Below are positions 35,072 through 43,551 of a stretch of DNA of 64,000 nt, one piece after another. The position numbers were made by a program, and so were the translations under genes. Numbering within the stretch: the first letter of the stretch is position 1; each line of letters opens with the position of its first letter. Origin of the DNA: JAEWWD01 sp964440115 (GTDB lineage Bacteria; Bacillota; Clostridia; Christensenellales; CAG-138); contig CAYTPV010000002.1 of assembly GCA_964440115.1 (NCBI GenBank), forward strand, positions 1 through 64,000. Direction: 5' to 3'. The notes under the pieces are model-generated. The model did no database searches. It was not told where the DNA came from and saw only the letters and a program-made list of their open reading frames with translations.

Positions 35072-35846
35072 GTTGGAGCACCTCCACGGTTAGCATCTGA
35101 TACGCGCTTGCTACCTTACCCTTTGGATCATGCATGAAAATGCTCACGCCCTCGGCGCTGCTTTCGGACGCGCGGACTGAATGGGGGATATGCGTGTGAA
35201 AGACATTTAGTTTGCTACCATACGCATCTCGAAGTAAATCGCCGATTTCCTTGGCGTAATTCGTGCGATTATCTACCATAGTCATTAAAATGCCCTCAAC
35301 CGCAAGCTTGGGGTTGATCTTCTGCCGCACCTTATTGACTGTGCGCAGCAGCTGCTCAAGGCCCTTTGCTGAAAGATACTGTGTCTGTACCGGGATAAGC
35401 ACACTGTCCGCGGCAACCAGAGCGTTGACAATCATGATACCCAGGGACGGCATACAGTCCAGCAGTACGTAATCGTATTCCTCTTTTACGGCGTCCAGAT
35501 ATTGCTTGAGGACCCGTTCGCGGTTCATGGTATTGATGAGGGAAACCTCTGAACCAGATAAATCAATATTGCCGGGCAAAAAGTCGATCCCCTCCGCATG
35601 GTGTAATATGCCTTCTTTTGCTTCGAATGGTTCTTCGCTCACGATTCTATCGAGGATTGTTGCAAGAGAAATCGTCAAGTTATCCGGTTTCTCAATGCCA
35701 AGACTGATTGAAAGAGAGCCTTGCGGATCGCTGTCTATAAGGAGTACCCGTTTGCCTGCTCTAACGAGTCCAATGCCGAGATTAACAGTGGTGGTGGTTT
35801 TCCCAACACCGCCTTTTTGGTTCGTAATTGCGATCACTTTTGCCAT
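35055..35846 (-). CDS. parA: ParA-family partition ATPase
   Basis: 263 residues. Deviant Walker A KGGVGKTTTTVNL with the signature lysine, LLIDSDPQGSLS and DYVLLDCMPSLG. It would work with ParB to keep or segregate the element. ATG 35846 follows GAGGTG; an upstream extension of 20 codons is rejected. Confidence 0.92.
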   Translation of the reverse strand: MAKVIAITNQKGGVGKTTTTVNLGIGLVRAGKRVLLIDSDPQGSLSISLGIEKPDNLTISLATILDRIVSEEPFEAKEGILHHAEGIDFLPGNIDLSGSEVSLINTMNRERVLKQYLDAVKEEYDYVLLDCMPSLGIMIVNALVAADSVLIPVQTQYLSAKGLEQLLRTVNKVRQKINPKLAVEGILMTMVDNRTNYAKEIGDLLRDAYGSKLNVFHTHIPHSVRASESSAEGVSIFMHDPKGKVASAYQMLTVEVLQHEKQC

Positions 35847-36412
35847 ATATGACACCTCTTTCTTATTTACGGGCATGGGTAATAAACCTCGGTACCTGCC
35901 ACTCATTCATGCAGGTACGAGAAGTTTGAGTTTAAATTATTGTGTTGTTTCTATAAGATGAAAAGAGAATGCATCCTCGCGCTATGTGATGTGTAGCACC
36001 ACAAGTTTCCGGCCAATGTTTTATACATCGACCCACGCCGCCATCTTTGCGGCACGCCACTCGCTCTGGTCGTATTGTGTCTGGCTTAATGCAAGAGGTT
36101 ATTGCAGTCGGCGTATCACCGTCGCCGTTTCGATCAGATATTTCTCGCTCCTACCTTAGCCTCCCTCAATGTGAGTTGGCTTTTTACGTCAGCCTGCCGC
36201 AGGTGATCTTCGCGTATCTATCCCGCTGCTTTCAGTATTCGCTGCTCTGTACATTAGTCAAAAGGATGCTGTGTTTGACTATGCAGTTGCCAAAGAGCCA
36301 GCTTGGTATTTGCTCTTGTTCAAGTACGAATAGTGTACTATAATTTAACAAGAGCTATTTATTCGCACAGCGATTGCTGATTGAACCCGTCGTATGTCAA
36401 ATTCCTTGTCGC
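35847..36412. other. Gene-free leader region upstream of parA
   Basis: About 560 bases without a credible gene. A plus-strand promoter-like pair lies at 36316-36345: TTGTTC, 17 bases, TATAAT, pointing toward the antisense side of the small HTH gene, so a short non-coding or antisense transcript is possible. The rest may hold the parAB promoter and partition site, but no clear repeat is visible. Confidence 0.35.
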
Positions 36413-36604
36413 TTAGAGTTCTATCCTGAAAAAAGAGCAAATTATTTCTCTGGACCTTTTGCTGCTTATATATCCTGTAATGACAGATGAGACATGATGC
36501 TCTGATAGATTGACCGCTTTTGCAAGATCAGCATTGCGCATGCCTTCATCAATCATTGCTTTCTTGATCTTTTTGGATACCGTATCCCACTGATTTTCTT
36601 TCAT
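36413..36604 (-). CDS. Small HTH protein (63 residues)
   Basis: KKIKKAMIDEGMRNADLAKAVNLSEHHVSSVITGYISSKRS is a minimal Cro/XRE-type helix-turn-helix filling most of the protein. ATG 36604 lies after GGCGGGATT. It is divergent from the longer XRE repressor at 36786 and faces it across two operator-like repeats, a lysogeny-switch arrangement. Confidence 0.7.
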   Translation of the reverse strand: MKENQWDTVSKKIKKAMIDEGMRNADLAKAVNLSEHHVSSVITGYISSKRSREIICSFFRIEL

Positions 36605-36718
36605 AATCCCGCCTAGATCCCTAATGATTCGGTTATTGCTACACCTTATCAAGACATGATAAAATGTAATGATAGCTAGCGTACGTTTACGCAGGATATT
36701 TACTCTATATTAGGATTA

Positions 36719-36768
36719 TATTCTAAATATATTGGGATTGCAATACATATTCTAAATATTATGGGATT
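36719..36768. promoter_or_regulatory. Two 21-bp operator-like direct repeats
   Basis: TATTCTAAATATATTGGGATT (one base over shown as 36719-36739) recurs at 36748-36768 with two changes, a 29-base offset that places both on nearly the same helix face. They sit just upstream of the XRE gene and in the gap between divergent regulators. Confidence 0.6.
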
Positions 36769-36785
36769 ATTGGAGGTAGTGCTTT

Positions 36786-37175
36786 ATGCTTAGTGATTCT
36801 AAGAATATTGCTGAGAAAATTAAAGCCATTGCTAAGCAGAAAAATATTTCCCTAATGAAAATGTACGAGGACTGTGGAGTCAGTAAAAACGCCTTAACAT
36901 CGATGAACAATGGCTCCATGCCAAGCGTCACAACCATTGCAAAGTTCGCTGAATACTTGAATATTTCCATTGATTATTTATTATTTGATAACAAGGAAGG
37001 CAATCTAGGCCAAACTGGACCCACGTTCTATGATCATAACGGAAGCATAATTAATATGAGTGAGGAAGCTATAGAGTTAGAACGACTTAGGACAAATCAA
37101 GCTTTAACTTCCAGAATTGAAGAAATATCCCGAAGAATTGCAATAGAAGAAATTCGAAAGTATGATAGTAAATAG
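36786..37175 (+). CDS. XRE-family repressor
   Basis: 129 residues. N-terminal HTH_3: EKIKAIAKQKNISLMKMYEDCGVSKNALTSMNNGS and TIAKFAEYLNISIDYLLF, then an acidic helical tail. GGAGGTAG precedes ATG 36786. Likely the maintenance repressor of the element, binding the two repeats upstream. Confidence 0.85.
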   Translation: MLSDSKNIAEKIKAIAKQKNISLMKMYEDCGVSKNALTSMNNGSMPSVTTIAKFAEYLNISIDYLLFDNKEGNLGQTGPTFYDHNGSIINMSEEAIELERLRTNQALTSRIEEISRRIAIEEIRKYDSK

Positions 37176-37202
37176 GCTATCCTTCTAGGATAGCCATAAG
37201 CT

Positions 37203-37409
37203 TTAGTAGATATTTGTCTTATATAAATTGTATATCCTGTACAAATCGTGAATTGATTCCACATATTGAGGAAATATTCTGCAAAAATTATCTATATGAT
37301 TAAACTCAGGTATATCTGAGCAATGCATATTTATTGCAAAGCAATTATCCCATTCCGAAAACAAGTATTGGGGATGGTCGGGAGAGTTGACAAATACAAC
37401 AGGTTTCAT
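37203..37409 (-). CDS. Hypothetical 68-residue protein
   Basis: Not recognised. Starts KPVVFVNSPDHPQYLFSEW and is rich in aromatic residues. GGAAGG lies six bases before ATG 37409. Convergent with the XRE gene. Low-complexity AT-rich surroundings leave its reality open. Confidence 0.4.
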   Translation of the reverse strand: MKPVVFVNSPDHPQYLFSEWDNCFAINMHCSDIPEFNHIDNFCRIFPQYVESIHDLYRIYNLYKTNIY

Positions 37410-37556
37410 AAACATCCTTCCGCTTAAGGAAGGCCGGCCATATCTTAAACTTACTCAGTATCTCCTTATACATATAAGTGTATCTACCTTATATTCGTAA
37501 TATTGCCAAAGCATCTAAATAGTATCATAATATATATAAATTAAAAAGGTGTACAT

Positions 37557-37870
37557 ACTGTAAGAAGAATATCCCAGATGATAGCAAGTTCTGCTGTTAT
37601 TATGGGACTTTATTATTAAAGCAACAGCAATGAACAAAAAAGAGGTCCAATGGACAGGGCACCGTAGTCAAGCGCGGCAGGTATTATCATGCTATCGTAA
37701 GAAAGTACGGAAATGGCATTATTTGCAAGATGAGCAAGGGGGGGCTTCACGCGCAAATCGGATGCCTACGACCATATCTCCTATTTAGAAAGCGCACTCA
37801 ATACCATGCAGCTGAGTGAAACAGTTAGAGCACGCCTCTCTAGTAGAGAGGGAGACGATGAAAAAAGATG
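37557..37870 (+). pseudogene. Zinc-ribbon tyrosine recombinase, N-terminal remnant
   Basis: Translating from 37557 gives CKKNIPDDSKFCCYYG, a damaged zinc ribbon, then an in-frame TGA and TKKRSNGQGTVVKRGRYYHA-IVRKYG, the Arm-DNA-binding start of a phage integrase. A frameshift in a run of G (near 37740) moves the frame to GGFTRKSDAYDHISYLES. Nothing of the catalytic domain follows. The surrounding 37416-38216 has no other gene. Confidence 0.7.
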
Positions 37871-38216
37871 CCATTCTGCATACGCTTCGTGCGCATAAGA
37901 CCCACCTGCCAGTTAATTTAAAGTCATCTGACAAAATCCAACTCGCATCCTATTCCTGGCAAAGTGCCTCGGGATTTGCCTCAATCTGCTTTTTATACTA
38001 GTCTGGGAGCTAATATGGATCAAATCAAACTATACTTGGGTGTTTGGCTCAATATATGTCACTTATTCTAACCAAGGTACTGTTTTTGAAATTCCGTTGT
38101 CTCTTCTTGAACCTATTAGTGTCACTAATAGTAAACTTTCGTCCCCCAAAAGTCCCTCCAATGTCTAATACACATTGGAGGCATACATAACTCTACCCCG
38201 CAGGATACCTTCCAAA

Positions 38217-38453
38217 CTATCTTCCCTCCATAAACCATTTCCCCTCCTCGTCAAAGAGAAATACCACTTTACCGCATATCTCGCAGGTATATCGAATACC
38301 TGTGCCGCCGGCCTTATAGCTGGCCGCCTTGCGAATGTCCAGCACAGTATCAATACCAAACTTTCGACCGTCCGGCCAGATCACGCCCAAGGGCTTAGTT
38401 GTACCATCCTGGCTACAGATGGCGAGAACGCTTACGTACACTTTGTCCGGCAC
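38217..38453 (-). CDS. Small CxxC protein downstream of the Y-family polymerase
   Basis: 78 residues. DKVYVSVLAICSQDGTTKPLGVIWPDGRKFGID and a CEICGK zinc-type pair near the end. GTG 38453 is preceded by AAGGAGG, and the start lies 12 bases after the polymerase stop, so the two are co-transcribed. Similar small partners often follow dinB-like genes on Firmicute mobile elements; the role is unknown. Confidence 0.75.
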   Translation of the reverse strand: MPDKVYVSVLAICSQDGTTKPLGVIWPDGRKFGIDTVLDIRKAASYKAGGTGIRYTCEICGKVVFLFDEEGKWFMEGR

Positions 38454-38465
38454 AATAAAGCCTCC

Positions 38466-39716
38466 TTATGCGAAATATCCAACCGGATGGATTGTATGAT
38501 CACCTTTTGCGTCGAACTGCCGCAAGGTGGGGTCCGTGGACATAACGGCCCGAGCGATAGAGTAATGCCCGAACCGACGCCGGATATCGTCCACTGCCCT
38601 GTCGATCTTTTCAAACCGATCTCGCCTCTTATCATCCTCCAGCAAGGAAAGCTGTACATCTCCGTTTGCGCTGACGAGATCTGCCGCGCGCACGCCTATG
38701 CTGCGGAGCGGTTTATCAAAACTGTAGTTTTCCGCAAGCAGCTGCATGGCAGCCGCGCATATCTCATCGGAAATGCAGGTGGATTGTTTTAGACGTATTT
38801 GTCTCTCGAAGCTGCACAAACCGTTGTCCCGCACGCTTATCTGTACAGTGCTGCTCTTGAGTCCCTGTTCCCGCAACCGCGCTGCGACGCTCTCGGCAAG
38901 GTTATAGAATACAATCTTGGCCTCCTGCAGGTTGCAGATATCCCTGGGGGTGGTTGTGCTGTTTCCCAAACTCTTAATAATTGCTTCGTCCCCAGCTCGG
39001 GCCACTGGTGCGGCATCCCATCCGTTTGCGAAGGTATGAAGCACATAACCCCATTTACCAAACCAATCGTGAAGCAACTCCGGATCCGTGTTTGCGATAC
39101 CGCCGATGGTTGTAATACCGCGACCATACAGCTTTCGCTGAGTGGCTCGGCCAACGTATAGCAGATCTTCCGCTGGTAGAAGCCATACCTTTTGCTGATA
39201 GTCCGCCTTGGTGATGACTGTCACCGCGTCCGGCTTTTTCATATCGCTACCCAACTTGGCAAAAATCTTGTTCCAGGACACGCCGACACTAACGGTTACG
39301 CCTAGCTCACGTTTAACCCGCCGGCGAATCTGCTGCGCAATACTTTCACTGTCGCCGAACAGGTGCGTGCTCCCCGTAACGTCCAACCAACATTCATCAA
39401 GGCCGAAGGGTTCAACTTGGTCGGTGTATTCTGCGAACAAGGCCCGGATCATGCGGCTAAAGCGAAGGTACAAGGAATAATTGGGAGGTAACACAATCAG
39501 GCCTGGACATTTCTGCTTTGCCTGCCAGATGACCTCGCCCGTCTTGATGCCGAAGGGCTTGGCCTCTTGGCTCTTAGCTAGCACGATGCCATGGCGAGCT
39601 TCGACGTCGCCGCCAACAACGACCGGCTTCCCACGAAGCTCCGGTCGATGCAAAATCTCAATGTTTGCATAGCAGCTATTGATATCCACATGCAATATAC
39701 TTCGTTCCGTTTGCAT
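38466..39716 (-). CDS. dinB: Y-family DNA polymerase (DinB/UmuC type)
   Basis: 416 residues. Translesion polymerase with HVDINSCYANIE (first catalytic Asp), FGLDECWLDVTGS (Asp-Glu pair), SVGVSWNKIFAKLGSDMKKP and the little-finger region STTTPRDICNLQEAKIVF. QLSLLEDD near residue 380 is a beta-clamp-binding motif. An SOS box lies just upstream, so DNA damage should induce it. Mobile elements of Firmicutes often carry such a gene. Confidence 0.92.
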   Translation of the reverse strand: MQTERSILHVDINSCYANIEILHRPELRGKPVVVGGDVEARHGIVLAKSQEAKPFGIKTGEVIWQAKQKCPGLIVLPPNYSLYLRFSRMIRALFAEYTDQVEPFGLDECWLDVTGSTHLFGDSESIAQQIRRRVKRELGVTVSVGVSWNKIFAKLGSDMKKPDAVTVITKADYQQKVWLLPAEDLLYVGRATQRKLYGRGITTIGGIANTDPELLHDWFGKWGYVLHTFANGWDAAPVARAGDEAIIKSLGNSTTTPRDICNLQEAKIVFYNLAESVAARLREQGLKSSTVQISVRDNGLCSFERQIRLKQSTCISDEICAAAMQLLAENYSFDKPLRSIGVRAADLVSANGDVQLSLLEDDKRRDRFEKIDRAVDDIRRRFGHYSIARAVMSTDPTLRQFDAKGDHTIHPVGYFA

Positions 39717-39742
39717 ATCGTTCGTCCTTAATGATTATATAT

Positions 39743-39756
39743 AGAACTTATGTTCG
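39743..39756 (-). promoter_or_regulatory. LexA (SOS) box of the dinB operon
   Basis: AGAACTTATGTTCG; the core GAAC-N4-GTTC matches the Gram-positive SOS box CGAACN4GTTCG in all but the first base. It lies 27 bases upstream of the dinB start. Confidence 0.8.
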
Positions 39757-40048
39757 CATATATAGAGTATGCGCAGCAACCCAAAGAGTCAACCGGGAAT
39801 TTTTTAGCAGTGTGTGTTCTGTGAAAATCAATGTAATTTAATGTAGAATATGGTATGATAATCTATATTTGTGGCATTAAGAAATGTTCAAGTTTTTAGC
39901 ATAATCGGAAGCTCGGTGAAGATTCCTTAGGTTAGCATAATGGGTAGTTCAGAAAAGGTCACTTGACAGTAATAATGAGCATTAAATGCGATACATTGTT
40001 TGATGAATAATCCTAATCACCCATGAGGTGAGAAATTCGGAGAATGAT

Positions 40049-41536
40049 ATGAGTATAAAATACAATCTTGAGGATGTTTTTAAGCTTAGCGGCCTACCGA
40101 CTGTTACTTTTGTCGAGCCAACGAGGTATAACGAGATATTGATCGCACTAAGGACAGAAGGTCGCGGGGTAATTATTGAGGGGTCTTCTGGAATTGGTAA
40201 AACAATGTGTGTTAAACATATACTCAACAAATTGGGCTTGACTGACAAGTGTTATTATCTTACGCCAAGAAATCCTGATGATAATGAGTTAATTAGTGCG
40301 TTCACTAGTTGGGATCGCGATAACCTTGGGGTAATTATTATTGATGATTTTCATATGGTGCCACTAGAATGCAAGGTTAAGATAGGAAATTTAATGAAGG
40401 TGTTAGCTGACGAGGAAAATACCAAAAGTAAACTAATATTGATTGGTATAAATAGCACCGGAAAATCTATCGTAGACAATATAAATGATTTGCTCACAAG
40501 AGTTTCTATCTTTTCTATGGAATCAAATCCAGATGATAAAATATTGGAACTAATTGAAAAAGGAGAGCATGCGCTAAATATAGCCATAACTGATAAGAAT
40601 GCTATTGTCAAACAATCTTGCGGGAGCTTTTATATCTGTCAAGATATATGCCATAGATTATGTGCACATGCAGGTATATTAGATACCCAATATAGACCAA
40701 CAAAGGTAAATGAATGCCTTACTGCAATAACTGAGATAATAATATCAAATCTTTCGAAAGTATTTGATGATAAATTAATCGCGTTTGCTCAAGGTAATCG
40801 CATTCGTAAAGGTACGCGTCCATATTACAATATTCTGAAATGGTTCTCAGAAAACAACTCTATGACAATTAATCTTTTACAAGAAGCGAAAAAAAGGTCC
40901 TTATATTTCGGTGGAATGAAGCAAGTAATAGATAAGGACTACATTACACGATTAATCTCCAAACATAGTTTTTTGGAAAGTTTGTTTTTCTATAATAGAG
41001 TTACGAAAGAACTATGCATAGAGGATCCAAAGCTTCTATTCTACTTGAGAAATGTAGATTGGAGGCACTTTGAGGCTCGTGCAGGCTTTGATGAATTAGA
41101 AAGTATACTTCCCCCAACTTGTTACGATATTGCTATAAGCTTTACTGGAAAGCAAAGAAACATCGCGAGAATGTTTTATAATTATCTTTCCGAATCATTA
41201 TCCGTATTTTATGACAATGACCATCAACATGAAATACTTGGACAAGACGCAGACGCATTTCTTATACCAATTTTTGAGACTAACTCAAAGTATGTTCTAG
41301 CCTTGTTTAGCGAGGATTACCCCTATCGGTACTGGCCACGTATTGAATTTGACGCTTATAAAAAAAGACTACGTAATAAAGAAGTGTTGCCAATTTACGT
41401 TGGTTCTCCTCCGCCCGAACCATCTGGCACAGAGCTTGGATTCCAAGTTATATCAGGTGATATTTTGAAAGATCAGCGCAAATTAAAAAAGCGAATTAAA
41501 GATATTAGCGATATTATAATCGAAAAGTTCAAATGA
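40049..41536 (+). CDS. NTPase-TIR fusion protein of a Thoeris-type defence locus
   Basis: 495 residues. The N-terminal half is an AAA/STAND-like NTPase: Walker A GSSGIGKT (45-52), Walker B VIIIDDF (about 96-101), a winged-helix-like stretch (to about 340). The C-terminal 135 residues are a TIR domain: YDIAISFTGKQRNIARMFYNYL, then IPIFETNSKYVLALFSEDYPYRYWPRIEF with the catalytic-type Glu433. ATG 40049 follows GGAGAA; GTG 40028 is an alternative. TIR enzymes use NAD; coupling to an NTPase suggests a regulated or oligomerising sensor. First gene of the AT-rich defence cluster. Confidence 0.85.
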   Translation: MSIKYNLEDVFKLSGLPTVTFVEPTRYNEILIALRTEGRGVIIEGSSGIGKTMCVKHILNKLGLTDKCYYLTPRNPDDNELISAFTSWDRDNLGVIIIDDFHMVPLECKVKIGNLMKVLADEENTKSKLILIGINSTGKSIVDNINDLLTRVSIFSMESNPDDKILELIEKGEHALNIAITDKNAIVKQSCGSFYICQDICHRLCAHAGILDTQYRPTKVNECLTAITEIIISNLSKVFDDKLIAFAQGNRIRKGTRPYYNILKWFSENNSMTINLLQEAKKRSLYFGGMKQVIDKDYITRLISKHSFLESLFFYNRVTKELCIEDPKLLFYLRNVDWRHFEARAGFDELESILPPTCYDIAISFTGKQRNIARMFYNYLSESLSVFYDNDHQHEILGQDADAFLIPIFETNSKYVLALFSEDYPYRYWPRIEFDAYKKRLRNKEVLPIYVGSPPPEPSGTELGFQVISGDILKDQRKLKKRIKDISDIIIEKFK

Positions 41537-41766
41537 AGATTTTAGATATTTTATCTTACACGAGTTTCGTCAAGAAAATGAACAGAAGCAGCTTTAGGAG
41601 CAATAATGACTGAACTTTGATGGCTTTACTCAATGTTTACACCGCAGGATTGCCCATTATCCATAACGAACCAACTTTGCTAGAATACGTAAAGAAAATA
41701 TGAACAACTCAGCCGTTTGTTTTGTCAGTGATATTTGATTACATTTAGAAAGCTGGAGGCAATGAA

Positions 41767-42354
41767 ATGATATTAACACATGTCTTTTTACAACAATCGA
41801 GACAGCAAACATTGTACGAAAGCGCAAGTGATTTTAGACAACGGATTATCAACGAAAATCAAAAAGTATATACAAAGATCGGCAAATTTGATATATTCCT
41901 CTCCCATAGTTCATTGGATCATGATGAAGTACTTAACCTCATACAACTATTTAATCTATGCGGTTATTCAGTCTATGTTGATTGGGTATACGATCCTCAG
42001 CTCAATCGAAGTGACGTTAGTAAAGAAACCGCCGCAATGATTCGTATAAGAATGGACCAAAGCAAGGGGTTGTCATATCTTGCAACGAGCAATTCATCAA
42101 GCTCGAAATGGTGTCCATGGGAGCTTGGCTATTTTGATGGAATGAGCAGAAATTCAAGATGTTGCATTCTTCCTGTGTTAACTTATAATGCTTCGAGCTA
42201 TGTTGGCCAAGAGTATCTTGGCCTATATCCATATTTAGAGTATTCGAAGTATGCGAACTCAGACAAGTATGATTTTTGGGTATATGAACAGAAAACATCA
42301 AAATATGTCGTTCTAAGCTCTTGGCTGAATGGTTTAAATCCTATCGACCATTAA
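41767..42354 (+). CDS. TIR-domain protein (ThsB-like)
   Basis: 195 residues. FDIFLSHSSLDHDEVLNLIQLFN and YSVYVDWVYDPQL begin a TIR domain; the catalytic Glu is Glu119 in KWCPWELGYFDG. Glu in the W-x-E context marks NAD-using TIRs. GCTGGAGG precedes ATG 41767. In Thoeris such proteins sense infection and make a cyclic-ADP-ribose-type messenger for ThsA, encoded four genes into the cluster. 230 gene-free bases separate it from the NTPase-TIR gene. Confidence 0.85.
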   Translation: MILTHVFLQQSRQQTLYESASDFRQRIINENQKVYTKIGKFDIFLSHSSLDHDEVLNLIQLFNLCGYSVYVDWVYDPQLNRSDVSKETAAMIRIRMDQSKGLSYLATSNSSSSKWCPWELGYFDGMSRNSRCCILPVLTYNASSYVGQEYLGLYPYLEYSKYANSDKYDFWVYEQKTSKYVVLSSWLNGLNPIDH

Positions 42355-42442
42355 CCAAAGCCGTAGCACTTAAGGAATCACATGGTCATTACCCATGAAG
42401 TATACGTGAATACAAATGCTGAAAAGAAGAGGGGGGGTAATT

Positions 42443-43054
42443 ATGTTACATAAAACATTCATCTCATATAAGTACAGCGAATCGAGAAAATTGCGAGATC
42501 ATATTATTGACGCCCTTGGAGATGGTGCAACCTACTATAAAGGGGAAACAAGTGATTCTCCCGACTTAACTGATACCACTACAGCAAATATTAAAAAGAA
42601 CCTTGCTGATATGATGTATGATACTTCCGTTTTGATTGTAATCATTTCACCAAATATGAATAAGAGCAAATGGATTGATTGGGAAATTCAATATTGTCTG
42701 AAAAACATATCAAGAAAAGGACGAACCTCACATACTAATGGTGTCGTTGGAGTTATTATGAAATCCAATGGCGGTTATGATTGGTTTAAGACAACAGTAT
42801 CACATACTGATGGCTGTAAATCCTCATCGTATGATAAATCCAAAGTATATAATATCATTAATAGTAATCGGTTTAATCAGAATCCAAAGATACATACATG
42901 CGATAAATGCAAAACAGTTAATGCTTTAACTGGTTCATACATTGCATATGTAGAAGAAGAGACTTTCTTAGATGATCCTCAAAAATATATTAACAATGCT
43001 TATGATAAAAGTGAGAATGACGCTGATGGTTATGACATAACTACGACCACATGA
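42443..43054 (+). CDS. MTH538-type TIR-like protein (ThsB-like)
   Basis: 203 residues. KTFISYKYSESRKLRDHIIDAL, DLTDTTTANIKKNLADMMYD and VLIVIISPNMNKSKWIDWEI form a TIR-like (DUF1863) domain with Glu81 as the candidate catalytic residue. A C-terminal extension carries a CDKCK pair, possibly zinc-binding. ATG 42443 follows AGAGGGGGGG. Second messenger-producing candidate of the cluster. Confidence 0.85.
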   Translation: MLHKTFISYKYSESRKLRDHIIDALGDGATYYKGETSDSPDLTDTTTANIKKNLADMMYDTSVLIVIISPNMNKSKWIDWEIQYCLKNISRKGRTSHTNGVVGVIMKSNGGYDWFKTTVSHTDGCKSSSYDKSKVYNIINSNRFNQNPKIHTCDKCKTVNALTGSYIAYVEEETFLDDPQKYINNAYDKSENDADGYDITTTT

Positions 43055-43138
43055 ATCTCCACTATGATATGCTTTCTTCAATTCGTTGTAAAATAATGAA
43101 AATACCAGTACATGCAATATTGTAAAGGAGTGTTATTA

Positions 43139-43525
43139 ATGGTTACGTACAAACACATTTTTATTGCTCATCGTTGGGATTATTCGGAGGATTATAACAG
43201 TATATTGGCCTGCTTGAACAGAAGCAAATATACTATATCTGATTATTCAGATCCACAAAGTAGTCCTCTTAAAAGCAAAGGTAATTATCTTACTCGCAGT
43301 ATTCATAACCAGATAGATAGGTCAAGCGTCTTGCTAGTTTCAAATCGTCCGGCTACTGGAAATAGTGACTGGGTTAAAGCCGAAGTAGATTATGCAAGAG
43401 AAATCGGAACGCCTGTAATAGCAGTTAAATGCACTTATAGCACTGCTGCGTGGATACAGGCATACGGCATTCAAGTTGTAGCTTGCAGAAGAGATAGCTT
43501 GGAAAACGCAATAGATGCACTGTAA
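43139..43525 (+). CDS. thsB: Thoeris ThsB-like TIR protein (DUF1863)
   Basis: 128 residues, a stand-alone TIR-like domain: YKHIFIAHRWDYSEDYNSILACL, YTISDYSDPQSSPLKSKGNYL, SSVLLVSNRPATGNSDWVKAEVDYA, with Glu82 as candidate catalytic residue. It is the TIR gene next to thsA (27 bases) and closest to classical ThsB. AAGGAG precedes ATG 43139. Confidence 0.88.
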   Translation: MVTYKHIFIAHRWDYSEDYNSILACLNRSKYTISDYSDPQSSPLKSKGNYLTRSIHNQIDRSSVLLVSNRPATGNSDWVKAEVDYAREIGTPVIAVKCTYSTAAWIQAYGIQVVACRRDSLENAIDAL

Positions 43526-43551
43526 GTATTGCATAAGGAGATGAAACCATA

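Noticed and set aside
35907..36350. parS centromere upstream of parA
   Set aside because: No 16-bp parS-like palindrome or repeated motif is visible.
23239..40000. Integrative conjugative element
   Set aside because: No relaxase, VirD4 or VirB4-like gene is seen; the secretion genes are Tad/type II-like. The term 'inserted element' is all the window supports.
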